In this document: in pieces, positions 54,051 through 63,501 of the stretch
Layout: the number at the start of each line of letters is the position of its first letter
Position numbering within the stretch: position 1 is the first letter of the stretch
NCBI RefSeq assembly: GCF_019649055.1
Contig: NW_026570251.1
Span: 1,227,524 to 1,291,523 of the forward strand
Source of the DNA: Paramacrobiotus metropolitanus
Lineage: Eukaryota; Tardigrada; Eutardigrada; Parachela; Macrobiotidae
Direction of reading: 5' to 3'
DNA length: 64,000 nt
The notes under the pieces: generated by a model
What the model was told of the DNA's origin: nothing
The model's input: only the letters and a program-made list of their open reading frames with translations
Database searches by the model: none
Translations under genes and position numbers: made by a program

Positions 54051-57000
54051 ATGGACCAAGACACAGACGGTAATGAACCGGTCTCATCGAGCAGTCAGAG
54101 AGAACGGTCTCAGGGTTAGAAAACCCTTACGAACGGAAACTAAAGCCGTACACACGGCCCGTGGAACATGAAAGAGCAACTCGAGCTCAAAAGACCTTTG
54201 GGAGGAAGGACACCAGAGGCTCAGAGGCCACATATCAAACGGCCCTGAGGGAAACTCAGAACGAAAGCTCGAGTGACGGAAATGGAAAAGCTCCGAACGA
54301 CATGTCGGAGATAACACGGTAGACCAAGCAAAGGTCACCGAAGAGAGAACGGCTTCAGATGGACAGAACAAAGATGACAAGAAGGCCGAGACCGGAGGAA
54401 TGGCACGGTCGGCCGAAAAGGTCAAGGAGGAAAACGCGGATCAAGTTGAGAAGGGAAGTGACGAAGTCAGTCAAAAGGTCACCGAAGGTAGTGGCGCCGT
54501 CAGCAGCAACGAGCTGATCGACGAGGGAAAGGTCAAACAGAATGACCTTTCGGAAAACTCACTGTCCTTACAAGAACAGCTGGAAGAGAACGGTACCAGC
54601 CCCACGTCAAGTGACAAGTTTTACACTGACGATGAAGACGAAACGACGGTACAGACGTCTTTCCATACGGCAATGAAGGAGGCAAACTTAACGAAAGGGA
54701 TGTTTGATACGACCCTCCAGGACAAGCCAGAAGAGACCTTTGAAGGAACGGCGTCAGGAAGAGCCGACGACCGGGACCAAAGGTCACCATCACCAAAAAC
54801 ATCCGTAATGAATGGCTTAAAGCAGCGTGTCAAGGAACTCGAGCAGCTACTTGACGAGAAGGAGAGCCAGGCATTCGCTGCCATTCGAGAACAACGGAAT
54901 AAAACTATCGAAGTCGAAGCAAGGCTGTATGTGATGGAGCAAGAAAAGGTCACGCTCGAAGACGAAGCGCAACAATGGAAAGTTAGATTTGAAGTTCAGA
55001 AACAAGCGGCGGAAGATCTAAGGAAAATGGTCGAAGATCGAGACGCGGAAGGCATACTCACCGCAGAAGAAGACGGTCTGTCCGAGGAAGCAGCTGAAAG
55101 GTCACAGGAAATAGCAGAATTGAAAAATGAGCGTGACCTTTTACAGTCAAAGGTCAAGGAGGCCGAGAAAAAACGTGACGAATCTCTAGCAAATGCGACG
55201 AAGTTCACCGGAAAGGTCACCAGCTTGACGGCTGACATCTCGAAACTGAAGGATGACCTTAAATTACGCGAAGACCTTGTCAACACGTTACAAACAGAAT
55301 TAAAAGAGATGAAAAGGAAACACAACGAAGCGGAAAGCCAGAGAGATCAAGCAGCAAAGGAACTGCTTGAACTGGCTGAAATAACAAAAACTGAATTCAA
55401 GCGACTCAATGACGAAATCGACAACCAAAAGAAAGAAGCAAAGAAGTGGTTGAAGGAAGCACAACGGTGTGACGAACGGGTCACTGTGCTAGAAGTCGTG
55501 AATAAAGAAGGAAAGACAGAAAATGAAAAACAAAAGAAGAGATCGCCAAATTGAGCGATGAATCAGTCGGATTGGCTACTTCCGTAATGGAAAAGGATGA
55601 TAAAATTACGGAACTAAAAGTCCAACTGAAAGCAGTTGAGGAAGAGTGCCAAGCGAGAGGAAGGACCCTCGCAGACAGAGCGGATCGTATTACACGATTG
55701 GAAGCAGAAGCTGAGATCCTAAAAGCAGCGAAAATGGATCTCGATAAGACCCTTGATAACAGGGCCAGTACAATCCTCGAGCAAATGAGAAAGGTCACCG
55801 AAGCAAACAACGATTACGAGAAACTGCGGAAGGACGCAAATGAAACCGTGAGACAGCTACAAGAAACAATTAAACAAAGAGACGAAGAAATCAAGACTCT
55901 CAAACGCTCGGCAAAACAGAAGGAAACTGAGATCCAACAGCCGGAACGAATCGAATCTCCGCCCCCTGGATACGGTGAAGTCCACACCGTCGAAGGTAGC
56001 TTTCATTTCCAAGCTCCCTTAAAGACGGGGACTGGCCGAGGCGACGGCCATGATAAAGATAAGGTCAAAGCTGAAAAGGTCACCGACGATACTGAGTTGG
56101 CGAAGGGGCACTCAGGACCGACCGGTGGGGTCAATCCTCGGCAACAAGAAACAGGACCGAGGGAAACAATCGTCTACAAATCTGACCATCAACCAGATAA
56201 TCATGAAGATCCACGAGTTCGCCAAAACGAGCAGGAAAGGGTAGCTCGTGAAGAGGAGAGGCGAGAAAGAGAATACCGCGCGGAATACCATGCTGAGGCA
56301 CAGCGACTCCGTCGCGAAGAACGGGAATTCAGAGGTTACATGAGAGCCATGGCCCGGAAATCCGCGTTGATCGACTACAACGGCAACCGAGAAGCTTTAC
56401 TTGGTTGGATCCGTCAGGTCAAGGAGACTCAGAAGACGTATGACCTTTCGGATGCAGCAATGATGCTGAAGTCGCCAACGCAGTCAAAGGGGACGCGAAG
56501 GCATGGTTTGACGCGGAAAGAGAAATCGATGACGAAGAAGAGGCGGAAGAGTTAACCGTCGATGAATGGATGACAAAGTTCAAAGAACATTTTGGCGATC
56601 GTGACGAAGGGTCAACGCCTTAAGAGAAGCGATGACGAGAAAGTTCGAGGCTGGCAAAGAAACGCTTGACCAGTTCTATCAGGCGATCATGCGCTTCAAG
56701 TCGAAACGGATCATAACTGAGAAGCAGGCTATCGGATTCCTGATTCAAGGATGTAAGAATGACAGTGACCTTTATAAGGCACTCCGAGCACAGAAATTCC
56801 ATAACCCAATGGATATCAAGGAATTCTTCCGCACCTGGTCGACTGGCGAAGAAAAGTATAAGGTCACGAGAGGCAATCGAGTCCAAGATGATTGCGTGAT
56901 CATCCGATCGGGCCAGATCGAAGAAGTCGCGAATGGGCGACAGAACCAGTCGTGCTCGGCGCAGGCGTCAGGATACAATACGGAATTCCCGCCGTTAGGC

Positions 57001-58137
57001 ACTCAAGAGATGACCTTTGGTAACGGTCGAAATGAAGGTCAGGTATCGTACGCGACGATCGCGGCGATCCAAACGGCCGTCCAAGAAGTAACCAAGCCTG
57101 CGATCGCGGCGATCCAAGCATCAGCTCAGCAAGCAGCAAGGCCGAAACAGAATCCACAAGGAAACGTGCAGAGAAATGCCCTGAATGGAGGGCTCGGTGG
57201 TCAAGGAATGGCTCAGGCGAATCCGGGCTTTGCTGGCCAGGGATTCAACGGTGGCGGAGGAAATCAGGGAAATTTCCGACCGAACCGTGGACAAGGAAAT
57301 CAAGGACCACGATACGGGTCGCGAGTAGAGCGCCTGTTCACCATGATCGACGGATGGGTGGTCAATAACGCGCTGACATGCCAGAACTGCATGTACGGCA
57401 ACCACTACACACAAGCGTGTTCGTTCGCGGGAACACCGTGGAATCAGAACCCCAACCGGGTCGTGTATGAAGAATGGTTGATGCTGCGTAACAATCATGG
57501 CGGATGGCGCAACGCAATAGCAAACGGATACGTGCCACAATCACGCCAAGGCGGTCGGTATGCTGGTCAAGGTGGCCAAGGGAACTTCGCCGGTCAAGGT
57601 GGCCAGGCCAACTACAACAATCAAGGAGGCCAGGGCAATTTTGGCGGCCAAGGGAATTTCGCTGGTCAAGGTGGCCAGTGGAACAACGGAGGTCAAGGCG
57701 GCCAGGATAACTTCGGAGGCCAAGGCAACTTCGCCGGTCAAGGTGGCCAAGGCGGAGGAAACGGCGGATATGGCCCGGTTAGAGGCGGCTTCCGAGGTAG
57801 AGGCAGAGGCCGCGGCGGCAATCGCGGAAATTACGGCGGTGGCCAATGGAATGGTGGTGGTCAAGGTGGCCAATGGAACGGTGCTGGTCAAGGAGGCCAG
57901 TGGAATAATGGTGGTCAAGGTGGCCAGAATTTTGCCGGTCAAGGTGGCCAGGGCAATTTCGCCGGTCAAGGTGGCCAGGGCGACTTCGGCGGGCAGCAAG
58001 GCGGCTTCGTCGGTGGGAACCAGAACGGTTTCGGTCAGCAAGGCGGAGGTTTTAACTTCGCCCCGGCGAATGGTGCCGGTCAGGCGCAAGGTGCGCCGGT
58101 TCAGGGAATGGCCCAGGGAAACGTTCAAGGTCAGTAG
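54051..58137 (+). CDS. gag: Gag of element 2 (coiled coil, capsid, CCHC, Gly-rich tail)
   Basis: From ATG 54051 (MDQDTDGNEPVSS) the product is readable to the stop at 58137, but in several frames. Breaks lie near 54115, 54310, 55545, 56480 and 56620; the longest open pieces are 54400-55554, 55551-56555 and 56632-58137. The first ~600 residues are charged, heptad-rich coiled coil. A retrotransposon-type capsid follows (GWIRQVKETQKTYDLS, then FEAGKETLDQFYQAI and ITEKQAIGFLIQGC). One zinc knuckle CQNCMYGNHYTQAC (CX2CX4HX4C) lies at residues ~250-263 of the last piece. The final ~190 residues are a GQGGQ/NFAGQGG low-complexity, prion-like tail with a GRGRGRGG patch. Such length and tail are unusual for Gag. 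Confidence 0.82.
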
Positions 58138-58140
58138 GCG

Positions 58141-61100
58141 CCGGTGAGCCTACTGATCGTCCGGAACCGAAACCACCGGATATAGAGGAGCAAGGTGCTC
58201 CGCTGCAGGCAAGGACCGCAGCGAGAAAGGGATGCTGCGAAAGTAACGCAAAGACCCGGAAAAGAAATCCGAGGATTCGAGAAAGTAACTCGAAATCGAG
58301 CGAAGGGGCTCGTAAAGGTCAAGAGAAGGGTTTAAAAAGATTGCCGCAAGGACGGAAGAATTTGACCGAAAGGTCACCGCAGAAAGTAACTGCGGGAAGT
58401 CAAGAAAATAACTTGACTCAGCCGGGGCCGACCGAAAGGTCACCGCAGAAAGTAACTGCGGGGAACAGGGTTGACGGAAGGGCCTCAACTCTGCATCCGG
58501 GACAGCAGAAAGTAACTGCAAATCAAGAAAGTCACGAAAGTAACGTGACGCTGCAAGGACAGCAGACCCAAAGGTCACCGCAGAAAGTAACTGCGAGCAA
58601 AGGTCACGAAAGTAACGTGACGCTGCAAGGACAGCAGACCCAAAGGTCACCGCGGAAAGCAACCGCGAGGAAGAGTGAAGCTACTCTGCGAAAGACGCAA
58701 GCGGAAATCTCAAGCGAAGAGGATGATGAAACACATCACGCGAGATTCCGAAAGTTCGTCGAAAATACGTTTGAAGTTGACGGAATGACCGTAACCGTGC
58801 AACGAACGCACGAAGGCGGTCCAGATAGACCGAAATTCCTTGAGCAGATGGCAAAAGTATTTCAAGCAAGAGCTGCCGAGGAAGATCACAGAAGGGCCGT
58901 GACTGCGCAAGGAGCGCAAGAGACCGAAAGGTCACCTCAAGCGAGAGTTGAAGAAGTGAAAGGTCACGAGAGATTGCCAGTGCAGCAGACTCAAGAGTCA
59001 CTGAAAGAGAAAGGTCACGGTGAAGTCGCCGATGAACCGAAAGGTCAAGAAAGTAACTTGACTCTGCGAATGGCGCAGCAAACAGTGAAACAGAGCGAAG
59101 GGGCACAGCAAGTCTCAGATGACTCTCTCGATGAGGCAAACACTCTACAACAGAAGAATGAGTGGCAAAAAGTCGCTTACAGGCCGAATGGACGGCACGG
59201 TATGTGGAAACCAGTTCCTCCGCCACAAAGGTCACCGCAAGATGTGAGAATCTCCAGAGAAGCTTACTGGGAAGAAAGAGAGAAACAAGACTGGCGGATG
59301 AGAAAGCATCTCGAGGAAACGGTTAAAGCTTCACAACCGAAAGTACAAGAGTACTGGGAAGAGAAAGTCCAATGCGACGAAAATAACCGTCAGTTTCGAG
59401 AGCGGATTGAGAAGGGTGAACTACCGCCTCAGTATGGCGAGAAAGTACCTTTACAAAGGTCACTAAATGGTGGATTTTTCATGTCAAGACCAGAAAGGTC
59501 ACCGGACTTAGCGCAAACTCCGCAAAAGGAGAAGTCATATGACATGACAGAAGCAATCCGGAATGACAACGAAAGGTCACCGCCAAGAACTGACGGATTA
59601 TCATCTCAAATCGATCCAACTCGCACGAATAACGAAATTGCGAAGAAAATTACTGATTGGATGAAAGAAAACGACCATAAGATGGTTGTGTACGAAAGGT
59701 CACCAGAGAAAAAGAATGAGGATGACGAGATGACCTTTGCGGATGAAATTACGCAAGAGATAATGGCAAAGTTGCAAGAAAAACCGTCCAAAGATGTGCG
59801 CAATGAAAGGTCACAATACGAAGTTATTGCGCAAGTGATAAAAGGTCACGAGAACGCACAAGAGAAGGGTTTAACGTGCGAAGTGGCAAAGGTCACGGGT
59901 AAAGAAAACGCTGCGAAGGAGCAAGCGAATATCTTACCGAAGTCAAAAAGGATCGAAAAGTTCTCAGATGTGCGACCCGACGTACCGAAACGGATAGACC
60001 GTTGGAGCTCAAAAGGTCTGATAGAGAGCAAGCATGCTGCACCAATCCCAGTCAAGTGTCGAATAAGAGTCTTGAAACTCGAAGATGGAAACTTACCGAA
60101 ACGGATCGAAGCTTATACACATGAAGTCAAAATTGGAAATAAAAAGGTCATGGCAATGCTTGACACTGGCGCAGAGACGTCTTTGATTTGTCAACAGTTC
60201 TGTGAAAGGAATGGCCTCCAGACTATAAGACTACCACCGAAAAAGAAGGTGATGATCAAAGGGATCAGCGGGACGTCAGGCTTCGAAGTAACGCACTACT
60301 GCGTAGCACCAGTGACCTTAAGAAGGAAAACGAGTCAACACTCGTTCTACGTCAGACCAGCGTCAGACGACGTCCAAGTCCTACTGGGATTCGACTTCCT
60401 CGCAAAGAAATTCGTCCTGATAGACGGACACGACGAGGAAGAAAGGGAAACTGAAGCTGAAGACGATGAGCCGAAATCATCCGCAAAAGTTAATGCAGGA
60501 AAGGTCACCGAACTTCAACTAAGAAGTAATTCGGGGCAAACGGCTATCCCAGTACCAGAGGCACAGGGATCGAAGGAAAATAAGCAAAATGAGAATGGTG
60601 AAAATCTAATCCCAGTACCAGAGGCACAGGGATTAGAAAAGGCTGAAAGAAGCAAAAGGTCACCGAAGTCTAAAGGAAATCAAAGGTCACCAACGATGAA
60701 ACAAATCAAGATAATGCAAGCAGAAGCACTGATTGCAAAGAAACAGTCGCTAGTGCCAGGAATGGAGTGGTCAAGGCTACTCCCAGTACCAGAGGCACTG
60801 GGCACGAGAATGGTTGGGCCCAGGACAGAGCCAGGACTGATGATCGAAAGCGACGAAAGAGCACTATTCTCGGAAATACGAGATCAAGCCATAAAGCAAC
60901 TGGATGCAAGGAAAACGGAGCATGGTGCTCAACACACTTTCGAACCACGTGATAAAGCAAGAGGGCGGATGAAAGGTCGAGACACGCGCCTGCGCAAAGA
61001 GGTAGCAGAGAGTAGTCGTCGTCTTACTTCCGAACCACGCTCTGCAGATGAAGAAATCGAAGTCATCGAAATATCATCAGATAACAGCGTAATCGAAATC

Positions 61101-62045
61101 GAAAAAGATGACGAATGGACAGATACCGATTCCGGAGAAACGGATAAGCGAGTTATCGTCCGTCCCGAACCGAGACAACGGATGCCGGAAGGGAACAATC
61201 GCGTCATTTCCCGCAAACCAAGAGAATGGACGGCGGAAGAGAGAGCAACCTCTTGCCATCACGATTGGCACGACAGCGACGACCTTTCGATAGCGCGACC
61301 TCAAGAAAGATGTGCAAAATGCATGCAAGAAATGACACAAGATGACCTTTCGGAATGGCCGAAATGCAATGCAGCAATTGCGCGTCATAAAAGACAAGAA
61401 GAAATAGAGGTCAAGTCGATTATGAGAACACTTCCCATGCCGGAACTGTCAAAAGCAACTTACCTTTGGCAATGTTATCGAGAATGGTTATCGGTAGTCA
61501 AGAACTACATCATCTCCAGAGGGAAGTGGCTCCATCATTGGCAGCAAGAAGCGGACAACTTCATTCCCGAGAAAGCGGATAAAAGCGACCCGTGGTATAC
61601 AAACCCGATTACAAAGCTCGACAGAGAAAGGCGACGAGCAATGGAAGAGAACGAAATATGGGAGCAAGCGAGAGTTGACTTATTTTGGGAATTCAGAGTT
61701 AATTATCTATGGAAAGGTCAAGGACGAGCAATCATTTTCCCAATTGGACTCGGCACAGTAGTGTACGAATTATTTGACCTTTACCAGGCCTGCCTCAAAA
61801 AGGGAAGCTTACGAGAATGGAATAAACAATGGGGCAAAATCCTCGAAGAAGTACCGATATTCACAGGAGAAATTCCAGAATTAAAGGTCACGCGAAAAAG
61901 ACGCGAACTTGGATTATTTGGCTATCGAGAAAAAGAAGGTGACCTTTACCAGATCCAGATGGAGTGGAGTATCCCGAAAGAGGCGGAGATACTTGGTGCA
62001 TGTATGAGACGGTACCGAACAATGACTGGACTACAGAAGAACTGA
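58141..62045 (+). CDS. pol: Pol N-terminal part of element 2: repeat region and protease
   Basis: Open without interruption to 62045. The frame is -1 relative to the end of gag and open through the gag stop, so it fits -1 frameshifting; an internal ATG at 58341 is not needed. The first ~170 residues are repetitive (ERSPQKVTAG, GHESNVTLQGQQ) because the RNA carries octamers and hairpins. The aspartic protease has MLDTGAETSLI near 60155 and LLGFDFL near 60385. Then come repeats of IPVPEAQG (60546, 60610, 60781), an acidic stretch, a possible zinc module (CHHDWH...CAKC, about 61256-61325) and a Trp-rich domain (about 61440-62040, e.g. KWLHHWQQEADNF) that I do not recognise. Retroviral Pol normally goes straight from protease to RT. 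Confidence 0.8.
58236..59062 (+). repeat. array of hairpins with conserved AAAGTAA loop
   Basis: Eleven perfect stems of 4-7 bp enclose a 7-nt loop, AAAGTAA (once AAAATAA, once AAAGCAA). Stems: TGCG (58236), TTCGAG (58276), CCGCAG (58377, 58443), AGTCAAG (58398), GCAG (58505), GTCACG (58531, 58603), CGCAG (58579), CGCGG (58651) and GTCAAG (59044), each followed by its exact complement. A related TGCG-AAAGA-CGCA is at 58687. The loop is read as ESN or KVT depending on frame. A 49-bp direct repeat with 71-bp spacing (58533-58581, 58604-58652) explains two of them. Confidence 0.85.
60546..60802 (+). repeat. three hairpins with AGTACCAGAGGCAC-type loop
   Basis: Copies at 60546-60570 (stem ATCCC/GGGAT), 60606-60636 (stem CTAATCCC/GGGATTAG) and 60782-60802 (stem CCCAGT/ACTGGG) share the core CCAGTACCAGAGGCAC. 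A diverged relative is at 62312-62330. The paired ends change together. Confidence 0.65.
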
Positions 62046-62883
62046 TGGCAAATTGCGTCTTTATCGGCGATAAGAGACCGAAAGGTCATGGCACAAGCGC
62101 TGAAAAGAAAACGGCACAAGCGCCGAAGAAGAAAAGAACAAAGATAACGGCACAAGCGCCGAAGAAACCAAAGAAAAGAACAAGAGGTCAGCACAAGTGC
62201 TGCTCAAGAAAACGGCACAGGCGCCGAAGAAGAGGAACCAACGCACACGGCGTATGAGTTGGCTCAGATGATCAAGGGAACTGAACCAGGCGTTTCGGGA
62301 TAAGGAAAACGGAATCCCGGTAACAGAGGCAAAAAAGGCTCAAATGTCGCCGCAGAGAAAGCAGCGTCGTTAGTGGCTTCACTAAAGGTCACTCGGTAAC
62401 GGCGAGGAAGGGCCACCAACCGAGAAGAACGAAAGGTCACTAAACGCGATGCTGGAAGAGGAGCCAGAAAGGTCAGTTCCGAAAGTTGACGAAAGGTCAC
62501 CTGAAACTGGCGAGGAAGGACCGCCAGTTGGAAAAGCAAAAGGTCACAGAATACCGCTCAAGCAGATGATAGCTCGGAAGACGATGAAGGGATAGGTCAC
62601 GAGCAAGGATTCGTGCAACACGAACAAATCCGAGGATAGCAGCACGAAACGGACGAAAGTCCAAGAAACGGACAAACCTCTGCCCGAAAAACGAAAGTGA
62701 AAAAACTTAGCGCTTCCAAGGATGAAAGCGATGACCTTTCAACAGAAAGTGAAGACGAAGGCGTCGATGAGCGACCAATCGAGAAAGAAGCAAAGGTCAA
62801 GAGCTTGAAGCTAACCACAGCAGCGAATCCGACTCGGAATTCTCGAGCACGAGCGATAACTCGACCACTTCTGAAGATTCTGG
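62046..62883 (+). other. pol: Pol spacer of element 2, frame-broken
   Basis: Coding-like but in changing frames: Lys-rich AQAPKKK repeats (62097-62230), NERSLN...EEPERSVPKVDERSP (62430-62520), and SDDLSTESEDEG (62730-62765). It carries eight further AAAGGTCA/TGACCTTT octamers and the ACAAG hairpins. It links the protease ORF to the next Pol segment. No domain recognised. Confidence 0.5.
62112..62226 (+). repeat. hairpins with ACAAGC-type loop
   Basis: CGGC-ACAAGC-GCCG at 62112-62125 and 62148-62161, CAGC-ACAAGT-GCTG at 62189-62202, and CGGC-ACAGGC-GCCG at 62213-62226. The CGGC/GCCG to CAGC/GCTG change is compensatory. The same loop with stem GGC/GCC occurs at 52904-52915 upstream of gag. Confidence 0.65.
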
Positions 62884-63492
62884 GTGAGTGACCTTTCAGA
62901 TCAAGAAGATCTGCTGGACCTCGACGAAGACGATGAAAAGAACGAACAACAAGAGAAAGAGATCATTGTTCGAAGAATTAAAGTGCAGAAAGCAAGAATC
63001 CCAGAAGGAGCGATCAAGGTTTACAGCGACCAACGAGTTAAGCTGAGACCAAACCTTGGCACACGCGTAAAGGTCAAGATGGGCGTTCATGTGCCACGGA
63101 ATCAGCTGATGTATACAGCAATTCCTCAAAAGGATAATGAAGTCCAACCGAGAACGGGAGTCACGGACCATAACGGCACTCGATTCGAAATTATTATCGA
63201 AAACCGAAGCAAAAGCCGAAAGACCGTAAGGAAGGGCCAATTTCTCGGTTACGTAGAACATTACGAACACCTAGAGAATGTAAAGGTCAACTCGGCTACC
63301 GTCGTGAAAAACATACTTGAAGATCCTGAAGTGGACGCAAAGACGAAAGAAGAATTGAATGACATCATTGAAAGATTAAAGTTGGGACCAGACCTAACTG
63401 AAGAACAGAAAAATGACGTGCGAAATGCATTTTGGGAGTTTTGGAAAGTTCTCCCCACGTCAAAGAAACCGTACGGCGATGTCAAAGGGTAA
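62884..63492 (+). CDS. pol: Pol segment before RT (beta-rich linker)
   Basis: 202 open codons. The first third is acidic (DLDEDDEKNEQQEKE). Then comes a beta-strand-like region (VKLRPNLGTRVKVKM, FEIIIENRSKSRKTVRKGQF followed by LGYVE). The end, NDVRNAFWEFWKVLPTSKKP, is the lead-in to RT in Ty3/gypsy Pol. The KGQFLG pattern recalls linker or dUTPase-like folds between protease and RT in such elements; I would not call it a dUTPase. The start at 62884 is only where the frame opens. The next RT piece is in another frame. Confidence 0.65.
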   Translation: MSDLSDQEDLLDLDEDDEKNEQQEKEIIVRRIKVQKARIPEGAIKVYSDQRVKLRPNLGTRVKVKMGVHVPRNQLMYTAIPQKDNEVQPRTGVTDHNGTRFEIIIENRSKSRKTVRKGQFLGYVEHYEHLENVKVNSATVVKNILEDPEVDAKTKEELNDIIERLKLGPDLTEEQKNDVRNAFWEFWKVLPTSKKPYGDVKG

Positions 63493-63501
63493 CGCACACT
63501 A

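Larger units (their letters stand above)
53595..63289. repeat. dispersed AAAGGTCA/TGACCTTT octamer, about 61 copies
   Basis: Counted by eye: about 44 AAAGGTCA and 17 TGACCTTT between 53595 and 63289. Examples are 54330, 54474, 54945, 55790, 58369, 59572, 60682 and 62492 (forward), and 54543, 56766, 59731 and 61775 (reverse). None falls in 57019-58313 (Gly-rich part of gag) and none was seen after 63289 in RT. In coding parts it appears as KVT, as ERSP and as KGHE, that is, in all three frames. The octamer equals the NBRE half-site bound by NR4A/Hr38-type nuclear receptors. Whether it acts as DNA or RNA is unknown. Confidence 0.85.

Noticed and set aside
54084-54425. Minus-strand 113-codon frame opposite gag
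   Set aside because: Antisense shadow of the charged gag sequence with no domain of its own.
57541-58147. Two 195-codon open frames, one on each strand, Ala/Thr/Val-rich
   Set aside because: They are shadows of the GGTCAAGGTGGCC-type repeat encoding the Gly-rich Gag tail, which keeps all frames free of stops.
58340-58660. Regularly spaced repeats resembling a CRISPR array
   Set aside because: The repeats are 49-bp direct repeats and hairpins inside an open pol frame of a eukaryotic LTR element; spacers are not unique sequences of equal length.
62884-63270. dUTPase domain in Pol
   Set aside because: The strand-rich KGQFLG region is suggestive, but none of the five conserved dUTPase motifs could be identified.
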